Assembly (NCBI GenBank): GCA_028641055.1
Contig: CM054058.1
Span: forward strand, 84,424,020 to 84,488,019
Direction: 5' to 3'
Source: Alopecurus myosuroides
Lineage: Eukaryota > Streptophyta > Magnoliopsida > Poales > Poaceae
DNA length: 64,000 nt
The notes beneath the pieces were generated by a model, which was not told the DNA's origin, searched no databases, and was given only the letters and a program-made list of their open reading frames with translations. This document shows, in pieces, positions 1 through 10,412 of the stretch. The translations under genes were made by a program, and so were the position numbers. Positions within the stretch are counted from its first letter, which is position 1. Each line of letters opens with the position of its first letter.

Positions 1-1368
1 CACACCTGTTTAAGGGTACACTTTTTGTCTTGCACAATATCAAACAACTCAGGATATTTCCCACAAAAAGGAATTGAATTAGAACCAAGCTTGTCTTTCC
101 AGACCCTACAAATACTACCATTATGCAAAACCACTTTCCTTCCCAACAAATACACATCTCTGAGTTTCATAATTGCTTTCCAACAGGGGGAGTCATTACA
201 CCTAACTTTAATGTCAGTGATAGGTTTCCCTCTCAGATACCGAGCTTTCACAATGGTTTGCCAAATGCCAGGTTTCACCTCAAGTTTCCACAGCCACTTA
301 CATAAAAGGCTTATGTTTTGCCTTCTCAAGTTTTTAACTCACATGCCACCTTTGTTTTTTGAACGACAGACTCTATCCCATTTAACCATTTTATATCCTT
401 TTCTTCCTTTACTACCATGCCAAAAGAATCTTCTCCTATGTCTGTCAATTTTCTCAATGAACGTTTTATTAAGCAAAGCCATCGACATATGGTATGATGG
501 AATACCAGATAGACTAGAGTCCACTAGAATTAGTCTCCCTCCCGAAGAAGAGGAGTTACCTTGCCAGGCATAAAGTTTCTTAATGAAACGAGAGTCGATA
601 AAATCCCAATCAGAATTTTTAAGGGTTCTAAAGCTCACAGGCATGCCAAGATATTGCATTGGTAAACTACCAATTTTACAACCAAAAGTCCCCGCATAGA
701 ACTCAGCAATATTATTATCCCCACCAATCAGGAAAGTATCACTTTTAGAATAATTGATCTTCATCCCAGACATAAGTTGAAAAACATAAAGAAGTAATTT
801 AATATTCAGGGCACTCTCAACAGTATGATCCAGGCAAATAACTGTGTCATCGGCATATTGAAGCACCGCAACACCACGATTAATCAAATCAGTGGCCATT
901 CCCACAATCAAACCATTTTTGAGCATTACAAATCATCTTCGTCAAACACTCCGCAACCATATTAAACATAGTTGGGGATAAGGGGTCCCCCTGTCTTACT
1001 CCCTTAAAACTTTTGAAATAGAGGCCAATTTTGTTGTTAATCTTGACAGACACCGTCCCATTAAAAAGAATTTGTTTAGTCCACCCACACCATTTGTCAC
1101 AAAAACCCTTAGCCTTGTGACAACCAATAAGAAACTCCCAATCAACTTTATCATACCCCTTCTCGAAATCGATTTTAATGACCACACCCACTTGTTTCTT
1201 AACATGACAATAATGCATCAGTTCGTGCAAGGACATGATACCATCAGTGATATTCCTTTTTTTTAATAAAAGCACTTTGGTGAAAACTAAACAACTTATC
1301 AGCCAAGGGTTCCAGACGAATCGTAAGTACTTTGGTAATCAACTTATAAATGCAACGCAGGAGACGAA
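1..1368 (-). pseudogene. LINE (non-LTR) reverse transcriptase, 3' half, broken
   Basis: Non-LTR retrotransposon polyprotein that would copy its RNA at a nicked target site. Reading minus strand from about 1368 to 1, the frame gives FHQSAFI, then IDFEKGYDKVDWEF, GVRQGDPLSP and the catalytic YADD (about 865), followed by the thumb (QYLGMPV) and the C-terminal region up to the window edge. Breaks are few: a one-base shift in an A-run near 1268, another near 915, and a TGA near 333 in a KGGM-V context where a glycine is expected; reading is open from there to base 1. The long plus-strand ORF at 25-573 is its antisense shadow. The element continues past the left edge. Family assignment rests on RT motifs and is firm; the element name is unknown. 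Confidence 0.88.
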
Positions 1369-1379
1369 TCGTAAGTACT

Positions 1380-1525
1380 TTAGTACTTTGTGGAATTTTA
1401 TCTTTAACCAGACATGTTCTCGAAGCATGGGGGGAGGAATTTTAGATTCGCAATCGTCTTGTCGTCGTTCTGTATCAAAATCAACGTGTCGTCCGCATAT
1501 TGCAGGTGGGTAATCCCCCCCGGGA
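1380..1525 (-). pseudogene. second LINE reverse transcriptase fragment
   Basis: A separate short piece of LINE RT in the same orientation as its neighbour. The minus strand reads LQYADDTLILIQNDDKTIAN and then CFENMSG, the YADD palm motif and following helix of plant LINEs. Because the neighbouring LINE has its own YADD near 865, this is a second copy and not part of the same ORF. Stops follow after MSG. At the join a short segment (GACGAATCGTAAGTACTTT) occurs twice, at about 1317 and 1370. Confidence 0.7.
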
Positions 1526-1602
1526 TTAGAGCATGTCTAACAGACCCCCTAAGTTTTCACCCCCTAAAACGCGTGTAGAGAGACCTGTATGCACATTTCG
1601 CC

Positions 1603-1714
1603 GGCCAAAAACTCGTGCGAGCTAGCAGACCCCCTACCCCCACCCCGTAAAACAGAATATTCTGTTTTACGGGGTGGGGGTAGGGGGTCTGCTAGCTCGC
1701 ACGAGCTTTTGGCC
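1603..1714. repeat. near-perfect 112-bp palindrome
   Basis: The two 56-bp arms meet between 1658 and 1659 (centre AGAATATTCT) with no loop. Pairing runs from 1603/1714 inward with one mismatch (1611/1706). The arms hold C/G-rich runs and the hexamer GCTAGC. The sequence just left (GAGCATGTCTAACAGACCCC) resembles ends of plant DNA transposons, so a foldback or MITE origin is inferred. Confidence 0.9.
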
Positions 1715-1777
1715 CCTCAGAAAACAGGGTTTTGCAGGGTTTTGCACAACTACACAAGCATATCAAACATGGCAGAT

Positions 1778-1978
1778 TCAAGATATGTTGCGACCACCCA
1801 TGTCTTCCTCTTCATCATCTATGTTGAGCATTGCCTCCTTCTTGCACTTTGGTTCTTCGTCCCTCAACTTCCACTTGGGAAGGTGTTGGAGCAAGTTGAA
1901 GCAATGCTCAAACTGAAATTCCTTGTTCTTGGAGGCGGCCATGTCTTTGTACCGCAATTGAGCATACTTGGGCTGCAC
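1778..1978 (-). pseudogene. fragment of Harbinger-associated Myb-like protein
   Basis: The minus-strand frame contains FQFEHCFNLLQHLPKWKLRD followed by an acidic DDEEEDMGGRN tail. This matches from memory the C-terminal part of a plant family often annotated as glutathione S-transferase T3-like or NAM-associated, usually carried by PIF/Harbinger transposons. There is no start codon and no DNA-binding domain in range, so it is a captured or decayed fragment. It lies directly beside the 112-bp palindrome, which fits a common transposon origin. Function is not expected. Confidence 0.5.
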
Positions 1979-2395
1979 AACAACAATGTAGTGTGATGTT
2001 TACACAAGAAGACATAGTTTGCACAAGAAATCTGTCATAAAACTTACGAGCGTTCTTTCTATCTACTATTATCTAAAAATAATCAAGTTATTAATGACTG
2101 GACGAAACCGACGACAGTTCTTGTCTTTTTGATTGTAAAAGGTCTATTGCTGCCTTTCTTTTTTTATTTTCGGTCGTTTGGTTTGCGGCTGTGTGCACCT
2201 TTATTTCGAAGAGTCCATATAGTTAAACCTTTTAAGTAATAAAGTAATAGAAGTCCTTTATAAAGAAAAACTTGCATATATACAACTTGTCCTGCTTGTT
2301 AAAAAAAAAACTTGCCCTGCAATTCTCTTCCTTCCTTATCTGTATATATCGCTATAACACCTAAACCTACCCGCGAATGGACCAGGACCAGATAG

Positions 2396-2402
2396 TATAA
2401 AT
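2396..2402 (+). promoter_or_regulatory. candidate TATA box of the UGT gene
   Basis: TATAAAT lies about 200 bp before the ATG at 2600, which would leave a 5' leader of roughly 165-175 nt. TATATATC near 2342 is an alternative. Inference only. Confidence 0.4.
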
Positions 2403-2599
2403 TGTGGAGACACGTTCTGCTAGCGGGTACAAATGCAACGGTCACATCTAAGCAATAAAATAATCTTTATCTATCTGCCATAATCTCTCAGCAACCCCGA
2501 TGTAGATAGCTACTCCTACTAGAGTAGCATCGTGGAGCCAGGTTCAGCAGATCTGCTATTAGTACAGACACACATCTAAGCTCTCACTACTACAGAGAT

Positions 2600-4076
2600 A
2601 TGGCGAGTGAGTCGGAGCCCGCTGGCGATCTCCACGTCCTGCTGCTGCCGTACCCGAGCCAGGGCCACATCAACCCGATTCTCCAGTTCGGCAAGCGCTT
2701 GCTCGGCTGCGCCCACACCAGCGTCCGTTGCACGCTCGCCCTCACGCCCTACCTCCTGGGCCAGAGCCGGGACAGTTGCGCCGGCGCCGCCCGCATCCAC
2801 CTCGCCGAGATCTCCGACGGCTTCGACCGCGCCGGGTTCCTCGAGGCCGACGGCGACGTCGCCGCCTACCTAGCCCGGCTGGAGTCTGCCGGGTCCCGCA
2901 CCGTTGACGCGCTGCTGCGCTCCGAGGCGGAGCGCGGACGGCAGGTTACCGCGGTGGTGTACGACGCGTTCCTGCAGCCTTGGGCGCCGCGCGTGGCGCG
3001 GCGGCTCGGCGTCGCGTGCGTGCCCTTCTTCACGCAGGCGCCGGCCGTTCTCGTGGCGTACGCGCACGCCCGGGCTGGAACTGGAAGCACGGACGGGCTG
3101 CCAGCCGGCCTGAAGCCGGAGGATCTGCCGAGCTTCTTGTCCGTGCCCGACGACTGCCCCGCGTACCGGGACCTGCTGCTGAGCCAGTTCGTGGGCCTCG
3201 ACGCCGTCGACCACGTCCTCGTCAACTCCTTCCATGAGCTGCAGCCGCTGGTACGCACGCACTTGAATGCATCAAATCACTCACGTCTCTAGCTCCACCA
3301 GACCTCACCTCACTCGCTGGCTACTATTTTACTCACGAAAGGAATCGGAATACATGGCGTCCACGTGGGGGGCCAAGACGGTGGGCCCAACAGTGCCGTC
3401 GGCGTACCTCGACAACCGCCTGCCCGGCGACGTCTCCTACGGCTTCCACCTCCACAACCCTGCAACGGCCACCACCAAGGCCTGGCTGGACGCGCAACCC
3501 CCGCGCTCCGTCGTGTACATCGCCTTCGGCAGCCTCGCTGTGCTGGGGCAGGCCCAGATGGCCGAGATGGCGGAGGGCCTGCACGGCAGCGGCAAGGCGT
3601 TCCTGTGGGTCGTCAGGTCCTCGGAGACCTCTAAAATCCCCGACGACTTTCCGGCTAGGGTCGCCCGCAGGGGTCTCATCGTGCCGTGGACGGCGCAGCT
3701 GGAGGTGCTGGCGCATGACTCCATTGGATGCTTCGTGACGCACTGCGGGTGGAACTCCACGACGGAGGCGCTGTGCGCCGGCGTGCCTATGGTGGCGGTG
3801 CCGCAGTGGTCAGACCAGCCCATGAACGCCAAGTACATCGAGGACGTGTGGCGCGTCGGCGTGCGCGCGCGGCACGACGACGAAGCGGTAGTGAGGAGGG
3901 AGGAGGTGGAGAGGTGCATTAGGGAGGTGATGGGGGACGGCAAGTATCTACGCAGTGCCTCGGAGTGGAAGGAGAAGGCAAAGAGGGCCATGGCCGAAGG
4001 TGGCAGCTCGGACAAGAACATCACCGAATTTCTTCGCGCATTAGGCCAGGCCAAGAAAATCTCACGTCAAGAATAA
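2600..4076 (+). CDS. UDP-glycosyltransferase, UGT74-type (group L), two exons
   Basis: Predicted cytosolic family-1 glycosyltransferase that moves glucose from UDP-glucose to a small acceptor (hormone, phenolic or xenobiotic). Exon 1 is 2600-3250, a 91-bp GT-AG intron is 3251-3341, and exon 2 is 3342-4076. The join is phase 0 and yields 461 residues, normal for the family. Seen: catalytic His23 in PSQGHINP, the charge-relay Asp122 in VVYDAF, NSFHELQPL just before the intron, and the 44-residue PSPG sugar-donor box at about 333-376 (starts WTAQLE, contains HCGWNS, ends WSDQ). The intron lies where group L genes usually have one. There is no signal peptide or membrane segment. Exons are very GC-rich, unlike the AT-rich flanks. 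All key residues are present, so it is probably functional. Acceptor specificity cannot be read from sequence. Confidence 0.93.
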
Positions 4077-4170
4077 TGGACCTCCTTGTGTAAGTTTCAG
4101 TTCATCAGTTGACACTCCCCATCTATTGTTCAGTACGGGGAGATCTAGCTACAGCAGTTCTAAGCACATC

Positions 4171-4176
4171 AATAAA
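4171..4176 (+). terminator. candidate polyadenylation signal of the UGT gene
   Basis: AATAAA about 95 bp after the stop codon, followed by a second AT-rich AATAAGG. Confidence 0.45.
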
Positions 4177-4488
4177 TTAATAAGGATGGGGTTTGTTACA
4201 TGTTCCTCTCTCTCTTCGTATGAACAACACCAGGGAAGCAGAAGGTATGGCTGGTACAAGATACGCACTGAAAACAGGCACATTCCAGTTCACTTCTAAA
4301 GTTCTAGTGGCTAAATTTAATGCAACGTGGCTACATCAGGCTCTGCAGTTATGCTAAATTTGGTTGCCAAATTGGCATCCGTTTTCTACATTACAGAGAT
4401 CACAAATCTTGATGCCAAAACCAAATAATTTGACGTAGGACCAACCAGAAGATACAATGTCAAATTCATTTAAGTGAATAAAATAATG

Positions 4489-4925
4489 CTCTCTCTCTCC
4501 CAAAATAGGACACCTATAGTTTTTACTGAAAGTCAAACTATTCAAAGTTTGACCAACTATATAGAAAATTGGTGGACATTTAAAATCTCAAATCATGATA
4601 GTTAAAACCATCATGAAATGTATTTTGATATCATGTGGATTTGGTATTGTACAATTTGATATATTTTTTATATAGTTGGTCAAAATTTAAAAAGGTTTTA
4701 TAGTTTTTACTGAAAGTCAAACTATTTAAAGTTTGATCAACTATATAGAATAATTGGTGGACACTTAAAATCTCAAATCAAGACAGTTAAAACCATCATG
4801 AAATGTATTTTGATATCACGTGGATTTAGTATTGTACAATTTGTTTTTTTTATATAGTTGATCAAAATTTTAAAAGTTTGACTTTATTCAAAAACTATAG
4901 GCGCCCTATTTTGGGACGGAGGGAG
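4489..4925. mobile_element. Stowaway-type MITE with internal tandem duplication
   Basis: The right end reads TATTTTGGGACGGAGGGAG followed by TA. The left end (CTCTCTCTCTCCCAAAATA) is its degraded inverted copy. These are Tc1/mariner Stowaway ends. Inside, one unit of about 184 bp (TATAGTTTTTACTGAAAGTC...) occurs twice, from 4515 and from 4699, each with the GGTGGACA and AAACCATCATGAAATG stretches. Non-coding. Confidence 0.85.
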
Positions 4926-5317
4926 TAAGATGGAGGGATGAGACTAGAGAGAAGTGAACAACCCAAAATATTTTATTATTACTTTATACTTAGTGGACCA
5001 CACATTTAGTGATTTTGACATTTAGTTTTGACTTTGCCACATTATAGCTAACATAGTAAAGTTAGCATTTATGCCAAATAAATCTATGTGACAAATTTGA
5101 CTTTGATAACACCGTGGATGTCCTTACTAATCCCTCCATAACACTTGGACATGAGTGCACTAAAGTACCAACAGGACCTATCACAGCTTTATAAACGTCT
5201 ACCCAAGTCGCTGCTTTCTGAATTCAAATGCTAACTGTAATACGAAGCTGCACTATGCAAGACTTTTAGTGCCCATCTGCCAAAGGCTTTGAGTACAATG
5301 GAACGTGTGGAATATAA

Positions 5318-5594
5318 GGCTAGTCACAATGGGAGTAACTAAGGTAGTAACATCACACATTTCAAGACAATTTTGCTTATGTGGCACATATTAAATGAAG
5401 AGAGAAGTGCTTGTAGTAACTAGCTATGTTTTACTAGTAACATCACACATACCAAGGAACAATATGTCTATAGCCCTAATAAATAAAGTTATGTATGACA
5501 CCACAAATATGTTACTACCCACTGTGGAGGTAGTAACTTAGACTAGTAACATCATCATGTTACCACTCTTAGTTACTCCCCATTGTGACCAGCC
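5318..5594. mobile_element. 277-bp MITE with TAA target duplication
   Basis: The ends are inverted copies, GGCTAGTCACAATGGGAGTA and TTACTCCCCATTGTGACCAGCC. They are flanked by TAA at 5315-5317 and 5595-5597. The TAA duplication suggests Tourist (PIF/Harbinger). Internal repeats of GTAGTAAC/GTTACTA. Non-coding. Confidence 0.8.
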
Positions 5595-6055
5595 TAAGGA
5601 GTCCTGCCCCGCTCAATCTGACACACATCCTTTTGCAATCCATCTCATATGACATTAGAATGTTCTTCCCAAAAGCAAAAAAGTACGAAAATCATATTGC
5701 GTTCGGGGTGAAATGAGATGACCTTGTAATTTACAAATGATGAAAACCATTCTCCAAACAGCTCCAAGTGACCGACGTACGTTGTGTTTTAAGGTCCATT
5801 TTTCACTACCGTAGTCTTCTAGAGCCTATACTGACAGTTTAGAACAATCGGAACGAGAGTAACGATCAACAAGGTAGCACATATGACTAGATACCTTTTT
5901 CTTTGGTCCCACTAAATTGACGATGTGATTGGAGAGATTGTACTACTTTACCAACAACTCTATCAACAACCATTGAGATAGTTGTATGATATCTTGTTGG
6001 TTGATGAGTTGGACTACTATCGTACGGGTTTATCTTACAACCCATTAAAGATGCC

Positions 6056-6982
6056 CTAATATGGTACCACGGGAATCTCAATAACCCACGGGTCATTTCC
6101 GTCCACCTCAAAAGCGACTATCAATTCTTCCGGGCAGCCAAATGAAGGATCCCATTTGAAAAAGAACCTTTTGAATTCTTGGGTATGCCAAAATTAAATC
6201 CGCCCATGTGGTGAAGCTTCCAAACTCCAGCTTCAGACGAGTATATCGCCAGTGTTTCAATGCATCCCCAGATTGACCTCTGCTCTGACTCAGCCATGTC
6301 CCATATATGCTCATCTATGAACTCGAACACATGGAAGTGAGAGGAGGCCGTCAGCTCGAATCCGAGGCGAGCGACCTCCACCTCGCTGGACCAATCGTTT
6401 GCAGGCACAACAACCCATTTCTCCGTGGCCGGACTGCACACCACATAATCCAATGTCTTGGCATCAGTGTCCTTCCAACAGCGGCAAAGAAGGAGGCCGT
6501 TGCAGTAGTCCAAGATGTAAAGGCTCTCGTATCTGGGCAAGAAAGACAGTGACGGGTTGACGAGAGGTTCACCTTTCCCTCACACCACATAATCCAATGT
6601 CGTGGGCTCTTGGCATCAGTGTCCTTCCAACAGCGGCAAAGAAGGAGGCCGTTGCAGTAGTCCAAGATGTAAAGACTCTCGTATCTGGGCAAGAAAGACA
6701 GTGACGGGTTGACGAGAGGTTCACCTTTCCCTGAAACATTGGTGAAATATCGAGCGCTTTTGTTGCAGCTTTCGTGGAAGAAGCCGGCGAGGCGAGGGGT
6801 TGGGGTAGCTTCTTGCGGTGGTCAGGGTGGAAGAAGAGGTCGCATCAGCGTGTGGAGACGCACTTGCGGCAGCAGGTGGACTTGTAGGGCACCCGCGAGA
6901 TGACATCCACGAGGATGTCGTCGGTGAGATTGGACATTGGGTCGCCGCTCATCAATTCCTTTTCCATGTGGTTCTGCGCCAT
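6056..6982 (-). pseudogene. F-box protein gene, disrupted
   Basis: An F-box protein would be the substrate-binding part of an SCF ubiquitin ligase. From the ATG at 6982 the frame gives MSNLTDDILVDVISRVPYKS, a good F-box start, then a TGA at the expected tryptophan after KCVSTR. Later segments match the F-box-associated C-terminal region: ILDYCNGLLLCRCW, then CSPATEKWVVVPANDW, then FGIPKNSKGSF and a final PWVIEIPVVPY before TAG at 6056. These lie in different frames. A tandem duplication at 6437-6732 and another shift near 6122 add breaks. The mix of clear homology and several lesions marks a pseudogene of the large grass F-box family. The target is unknown. Confidence 0.8.
6437..6732. repeat. 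direct tandem duplication inside the F-box pseudogene
   Basis: Copy 1 is 6437-6580 (144 bp) and copy 2 is 6581-6732 (152 bp). They are nearly identical except for an extra 8 bases (CGTGGGCT) near 6600 in copy 2, which shifts the frame. Each encodes RYESLYILDYCNGLLLC. Confidence 0.93.
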
Positions 6983-7344
6983 CGCTGTCCGTCCGTGGAG
7001 ATGAGGAGCGCCGAATCTGTAGATCGGGGCGGAGGAGCCGAGGTTAGAAATCCGCGTTATGAATGCATGGAGCGTCGGGGTGGAGAGAGAATGTACCAAG
7101 TGCTTGTTGTGCGATGTGCGGAGCGAGGAATGGCTAGAGCACCAATGTTGGGCGCTGCCATATGCACCGGAGAACAAGGGTTTGAGGCGTAGCTGTGCGG
7201 ACTGCAGAAGTGAGGATATATTTCAAGGGTGAGGTGCAGCCGTCTGGGCTTTATCTGGACGTCTTAGTCTTTTACAGGAATGGGCCGTATGGGTGAAAAT
7301 ACGTTCAAGAAAAGTGTAGAATTCACCGCAATATCTAACCTGAT

Positions 7345-7977
7345 TAGGGATGTAAATGGTACGGATAATTTCCGTCCCGAATCCGCATCCGAATCCGTTT
7401 TTAATGATGTGGTATGCAATAGTAGGAATCCGCCGGATATGGATTTTGGTCAAGCGGATATCCGACAAATATGGTAGCGGATATGGTATTGTTATTATCC
7501 GACGAATACGGATTGTCGGCACTTATTCGCGGATTATCCATCCTTATCAATTAGGATAATCCGATTATCATAGCACTACCATTCTAAATATACATTTAAT
7601 CCATTGAACATAGCACCAAATCATCCGCTCCTAACTTAGTGTGACCTATATTCAACATCGTGACGTAATGAACAAATTGCTTCCGGCGAAAACCCCTGAA
7701 GAGGTGAGCTATGATTTATCTCTACAAAAGTTCCTAGTTGTCGGAGGCAAACTCATATTGCAAATCATCAATCATTTTGTGACACTTTTAAATACTATTA
7801 ATTACTATCTTGTTTTGGTGTAATTTGAACGCTTGGCTGTTCTCTAGTGTTAATTTTTGCATGGTGACATTACGTCTCTTTATACGTATTTATCCGATAA
7901 GGTTTACCCGTTTTCGGTCCGAATCCGCTTTGTTTCCAATATGAATCTGTAGTTCGATATTATCCGCATCCGTATCC
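7345..7977. mobile_element. probable hAT-like non-autonomous element or fragment
   Basis: Begins TAGGGATGTAAATGGTACGG and ends in a run of ATCCGCATCCGTATCC. The repeated CGGATA/ATCCG words at both ends are typical of grass hAT non-autonomous elements. It abuts the LINE frame exactly after KIDIAK, so it probably inserted there or was joined by deletion. No matching terminal inverted pair was established. No coding frame is supported. Confidence 0.4.
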
Positions 7978-10412
7978 TTGGCGATGTCGATCTTGAGGAG
8001 AAACATAGGGGAGCGGCTCTCGTGAAGGCGTCGCGACGTGTTACAGACGTACATGAAGTTGTCGTGGATGCTCCTATTCTTTATGAAAGCACTCTGGCAG
8101 TGTGAGACTAGATCGTTCATCTTGGGGCTGAGATGAAGAGCCATGGCCTTGGCGATGATCTTCAGGATGATGTGACTCAGACTAATAGGGAGAAAATCTT
8201 TAACCGATTCGACACCCTCTTTCTTAGGCAAAAGAACAATGTTGGCCGAGTTGATGACGTGGAAGTAGTTGATAGAAAGCTCAGAGAAAGCATCAATGAT
8301 GAGCATGAGGTCGGCCCTGATGATGTCCCAGCAAGAGGAGAAGAATGCCGTAGTGAAACCGTCCGGGCCTGGCGCTTTATCCTTTGGAATCGCCTCAATG
8401 GCGGCCTTGATCTCGTCCACAGAGAAAGGAAGAGCAAGGTCATCTAGGTCTCTAGTCAAGGGGTTGATCGCGGCCCAGTTAACATCAAGCTGGCATGGAG
8501 GTGGTTGCCCCAAGGCCTGAGTGAAGTGGTCGAGAATCAGGGAGGCCTTATCATCATGCCCGGTGACCCAACCAATGTTACGCTTTAGCCTCTGAATGTG
8601 ATTTTTCTACCTACGGGAGTTAACCCTGAGATGGAAAAATTTCGTGTTTGTGTCACCATCCTTGAGAGTGCTAATCTGGGAAGCCTACCTCTTACGCTTG
8701 CGCTCTAGAACTGCCAGACCCATAACTCTCTTCTTAAGGGCAGAGCGGAGGGCTTTCTCCTCCGTGGAAAGCGTCCTAGAATCCTGCGCGATGCCCAACT
8801 GCAAAATGACGTCTAGTGCCATTAAGAATTGCTGCTTGTGGTCAGAAACAACCCCCGACTCCACGCCCTCAGCTTCCTCGCTGTGGTCCTGATCTTATGG
8901 TTGAAAATATGCACCGGCTGGGTATGCGTGGAAGGCTCATTCCAGGCAGCCTGGACGACCTCAAGAAACCCGGGCATCCTGGTCAAGAAGTTCTCAAAAC
9001 GGAAAATAGGCGGGCATCTAGGGCCACACCGGCTGGCCAGGAGAAGAGGGAAGTGATCTGAAAGGGACGAGGATAAGGCATTCAACAAGTGACTCCCGAA
9101 AGCAAGTTCCCAGCTGGAGTTGCAGAAAGCACGGTCTAACTTGACCAAGGTAGGGTCATTTCTCTCATTGCTCCACGAGAATCGCCTATTCTGCAGTTTA
9201 ATCTCTTTCAGTTGGCACACATTAAACGCTTGGTGGAACTATCCCATGAGGCGACGGTCGAGGTTAGAGTTGTTCTTGTCAGAGGCCTGGTAGATTAGGT
9301 TGAAATCGCCGATGATGAGCCACTTGACTCCATTTGGGGGGGGGGCACTAGCAATAGCCTCGTCAAGAAAGGCCCTCTTGTCAGCATTTGTGCTTGGACC
9401 GAACACATTCGTAAGCTTGAACACGGTACCGCAGGCCCGGATGGAGACATCTACCGAGATGAGATGAGTCCCAATATGGATGTTGGACATGGAAACAAAA
9501 TCCTCGTTCCAAAGCAGCAGGATTCCACCCCTCGTGCCAATAGCCGGACGGTGGGCGAAAGAACGAAGCTTGAAACCCCCCACGTAAGCCGCAGTGGAAT
9601 GGTAGATGAAGTCCAGCTTAGTCTCTTGTAAACAGGCGATGTGGCAACGGGTGTTGGCAAAGGTGGCGTGAATGGTGTCCTTGTACGCTTGATCATTGAG
9701 ACCTCTAAATTCCAATCAACAATGTCCAGAAATAAATCCATTAAGAGCTCCAGGCGAAGAAGCGGAGAGAAGGCGGGGTGAAGTCGGCGAAGTTGTAGAA
9801 GTGGTGACAAGCCCACCAACTAGCAGAAGAGTGAAGCTAACGAGGCGACGAAAACGAGAAAGCAACAGCAGCACACAAACAACTATCATGCCACAACCTC
9901 TTGATCAGCAGACAGGGCAAACTCGGCACCCCCGGTCCTGCCAAGGACACAAGCGCATCACTTGCCGCCTCCATGCACGACATCTTCAACTTCAGCAGCT
10001 GGGAAATTGCCTGGATCGCCTTGTCAGGAAGCTGATTCTGGAAACTCTCAATGTACTTCTTGCAAGCCAGAGCTAGGGGCATCTCATCATCTGAGCAAAT
10101 GCCGAGCTTACGGTTCAGAACCCGTACCGCCTTGTCCATAGCTGGCATCTGCGGCAACGCGCCAAAACGAGCGCTGCGACGGATCACGGAGGCTGCAGGC
10201 GATGCCACCCGCATCCTAGTAGCCACAGCGGCCGTAGCGGGCAGAGGCATGGGACAAGGCAGGATGGGGATAGCCGGGGCGGAGAAGAGAGCCAAGACTG
10301 GAGCTTCTTCGGGCAAGGCAGCGGCCGGGGCATCCAGGAGATCGAGAACCCGCGCACGCGCCAGAGCCAGACCAACTGCCTCTGCATTAGCACCATCAGT
10401 TGAGACCTCCAC
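7978..10412 (-). pseudogene. LINE with endonuclease and RT N-terminus, broken
   Basis: Read on the minus strand from 10412 down. The upstream ORF (9837-10412) contains VIRRSARFGALPQMPAMDKA and a conserved VRVLNRKLG stretch, usual ahead of the endonuclease in grass LINEs. Next is an APE-like endonuclease (9239-9715): LQETKLD, GGILLLWNE, IIGDFNL. It continues as FSWSNERNDPTLVKLDRAF and LSDHFPLLL (8822-9220). RT begins near 8513 with DKAPGPDGFT and FLPIS, and breaks off at KIDIAK (7978), before YADD. Stops separate the blocks (after RRLMG, and near 8595). The 5' end is not defined. Not functional; the RT catalytic half is gone. Confidence 0.85.

Noticed and set aside
25..573. 182-codon plus-strand open frame
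   Set aside because: Antisense to a clear LINE RT and begins at a TTG.
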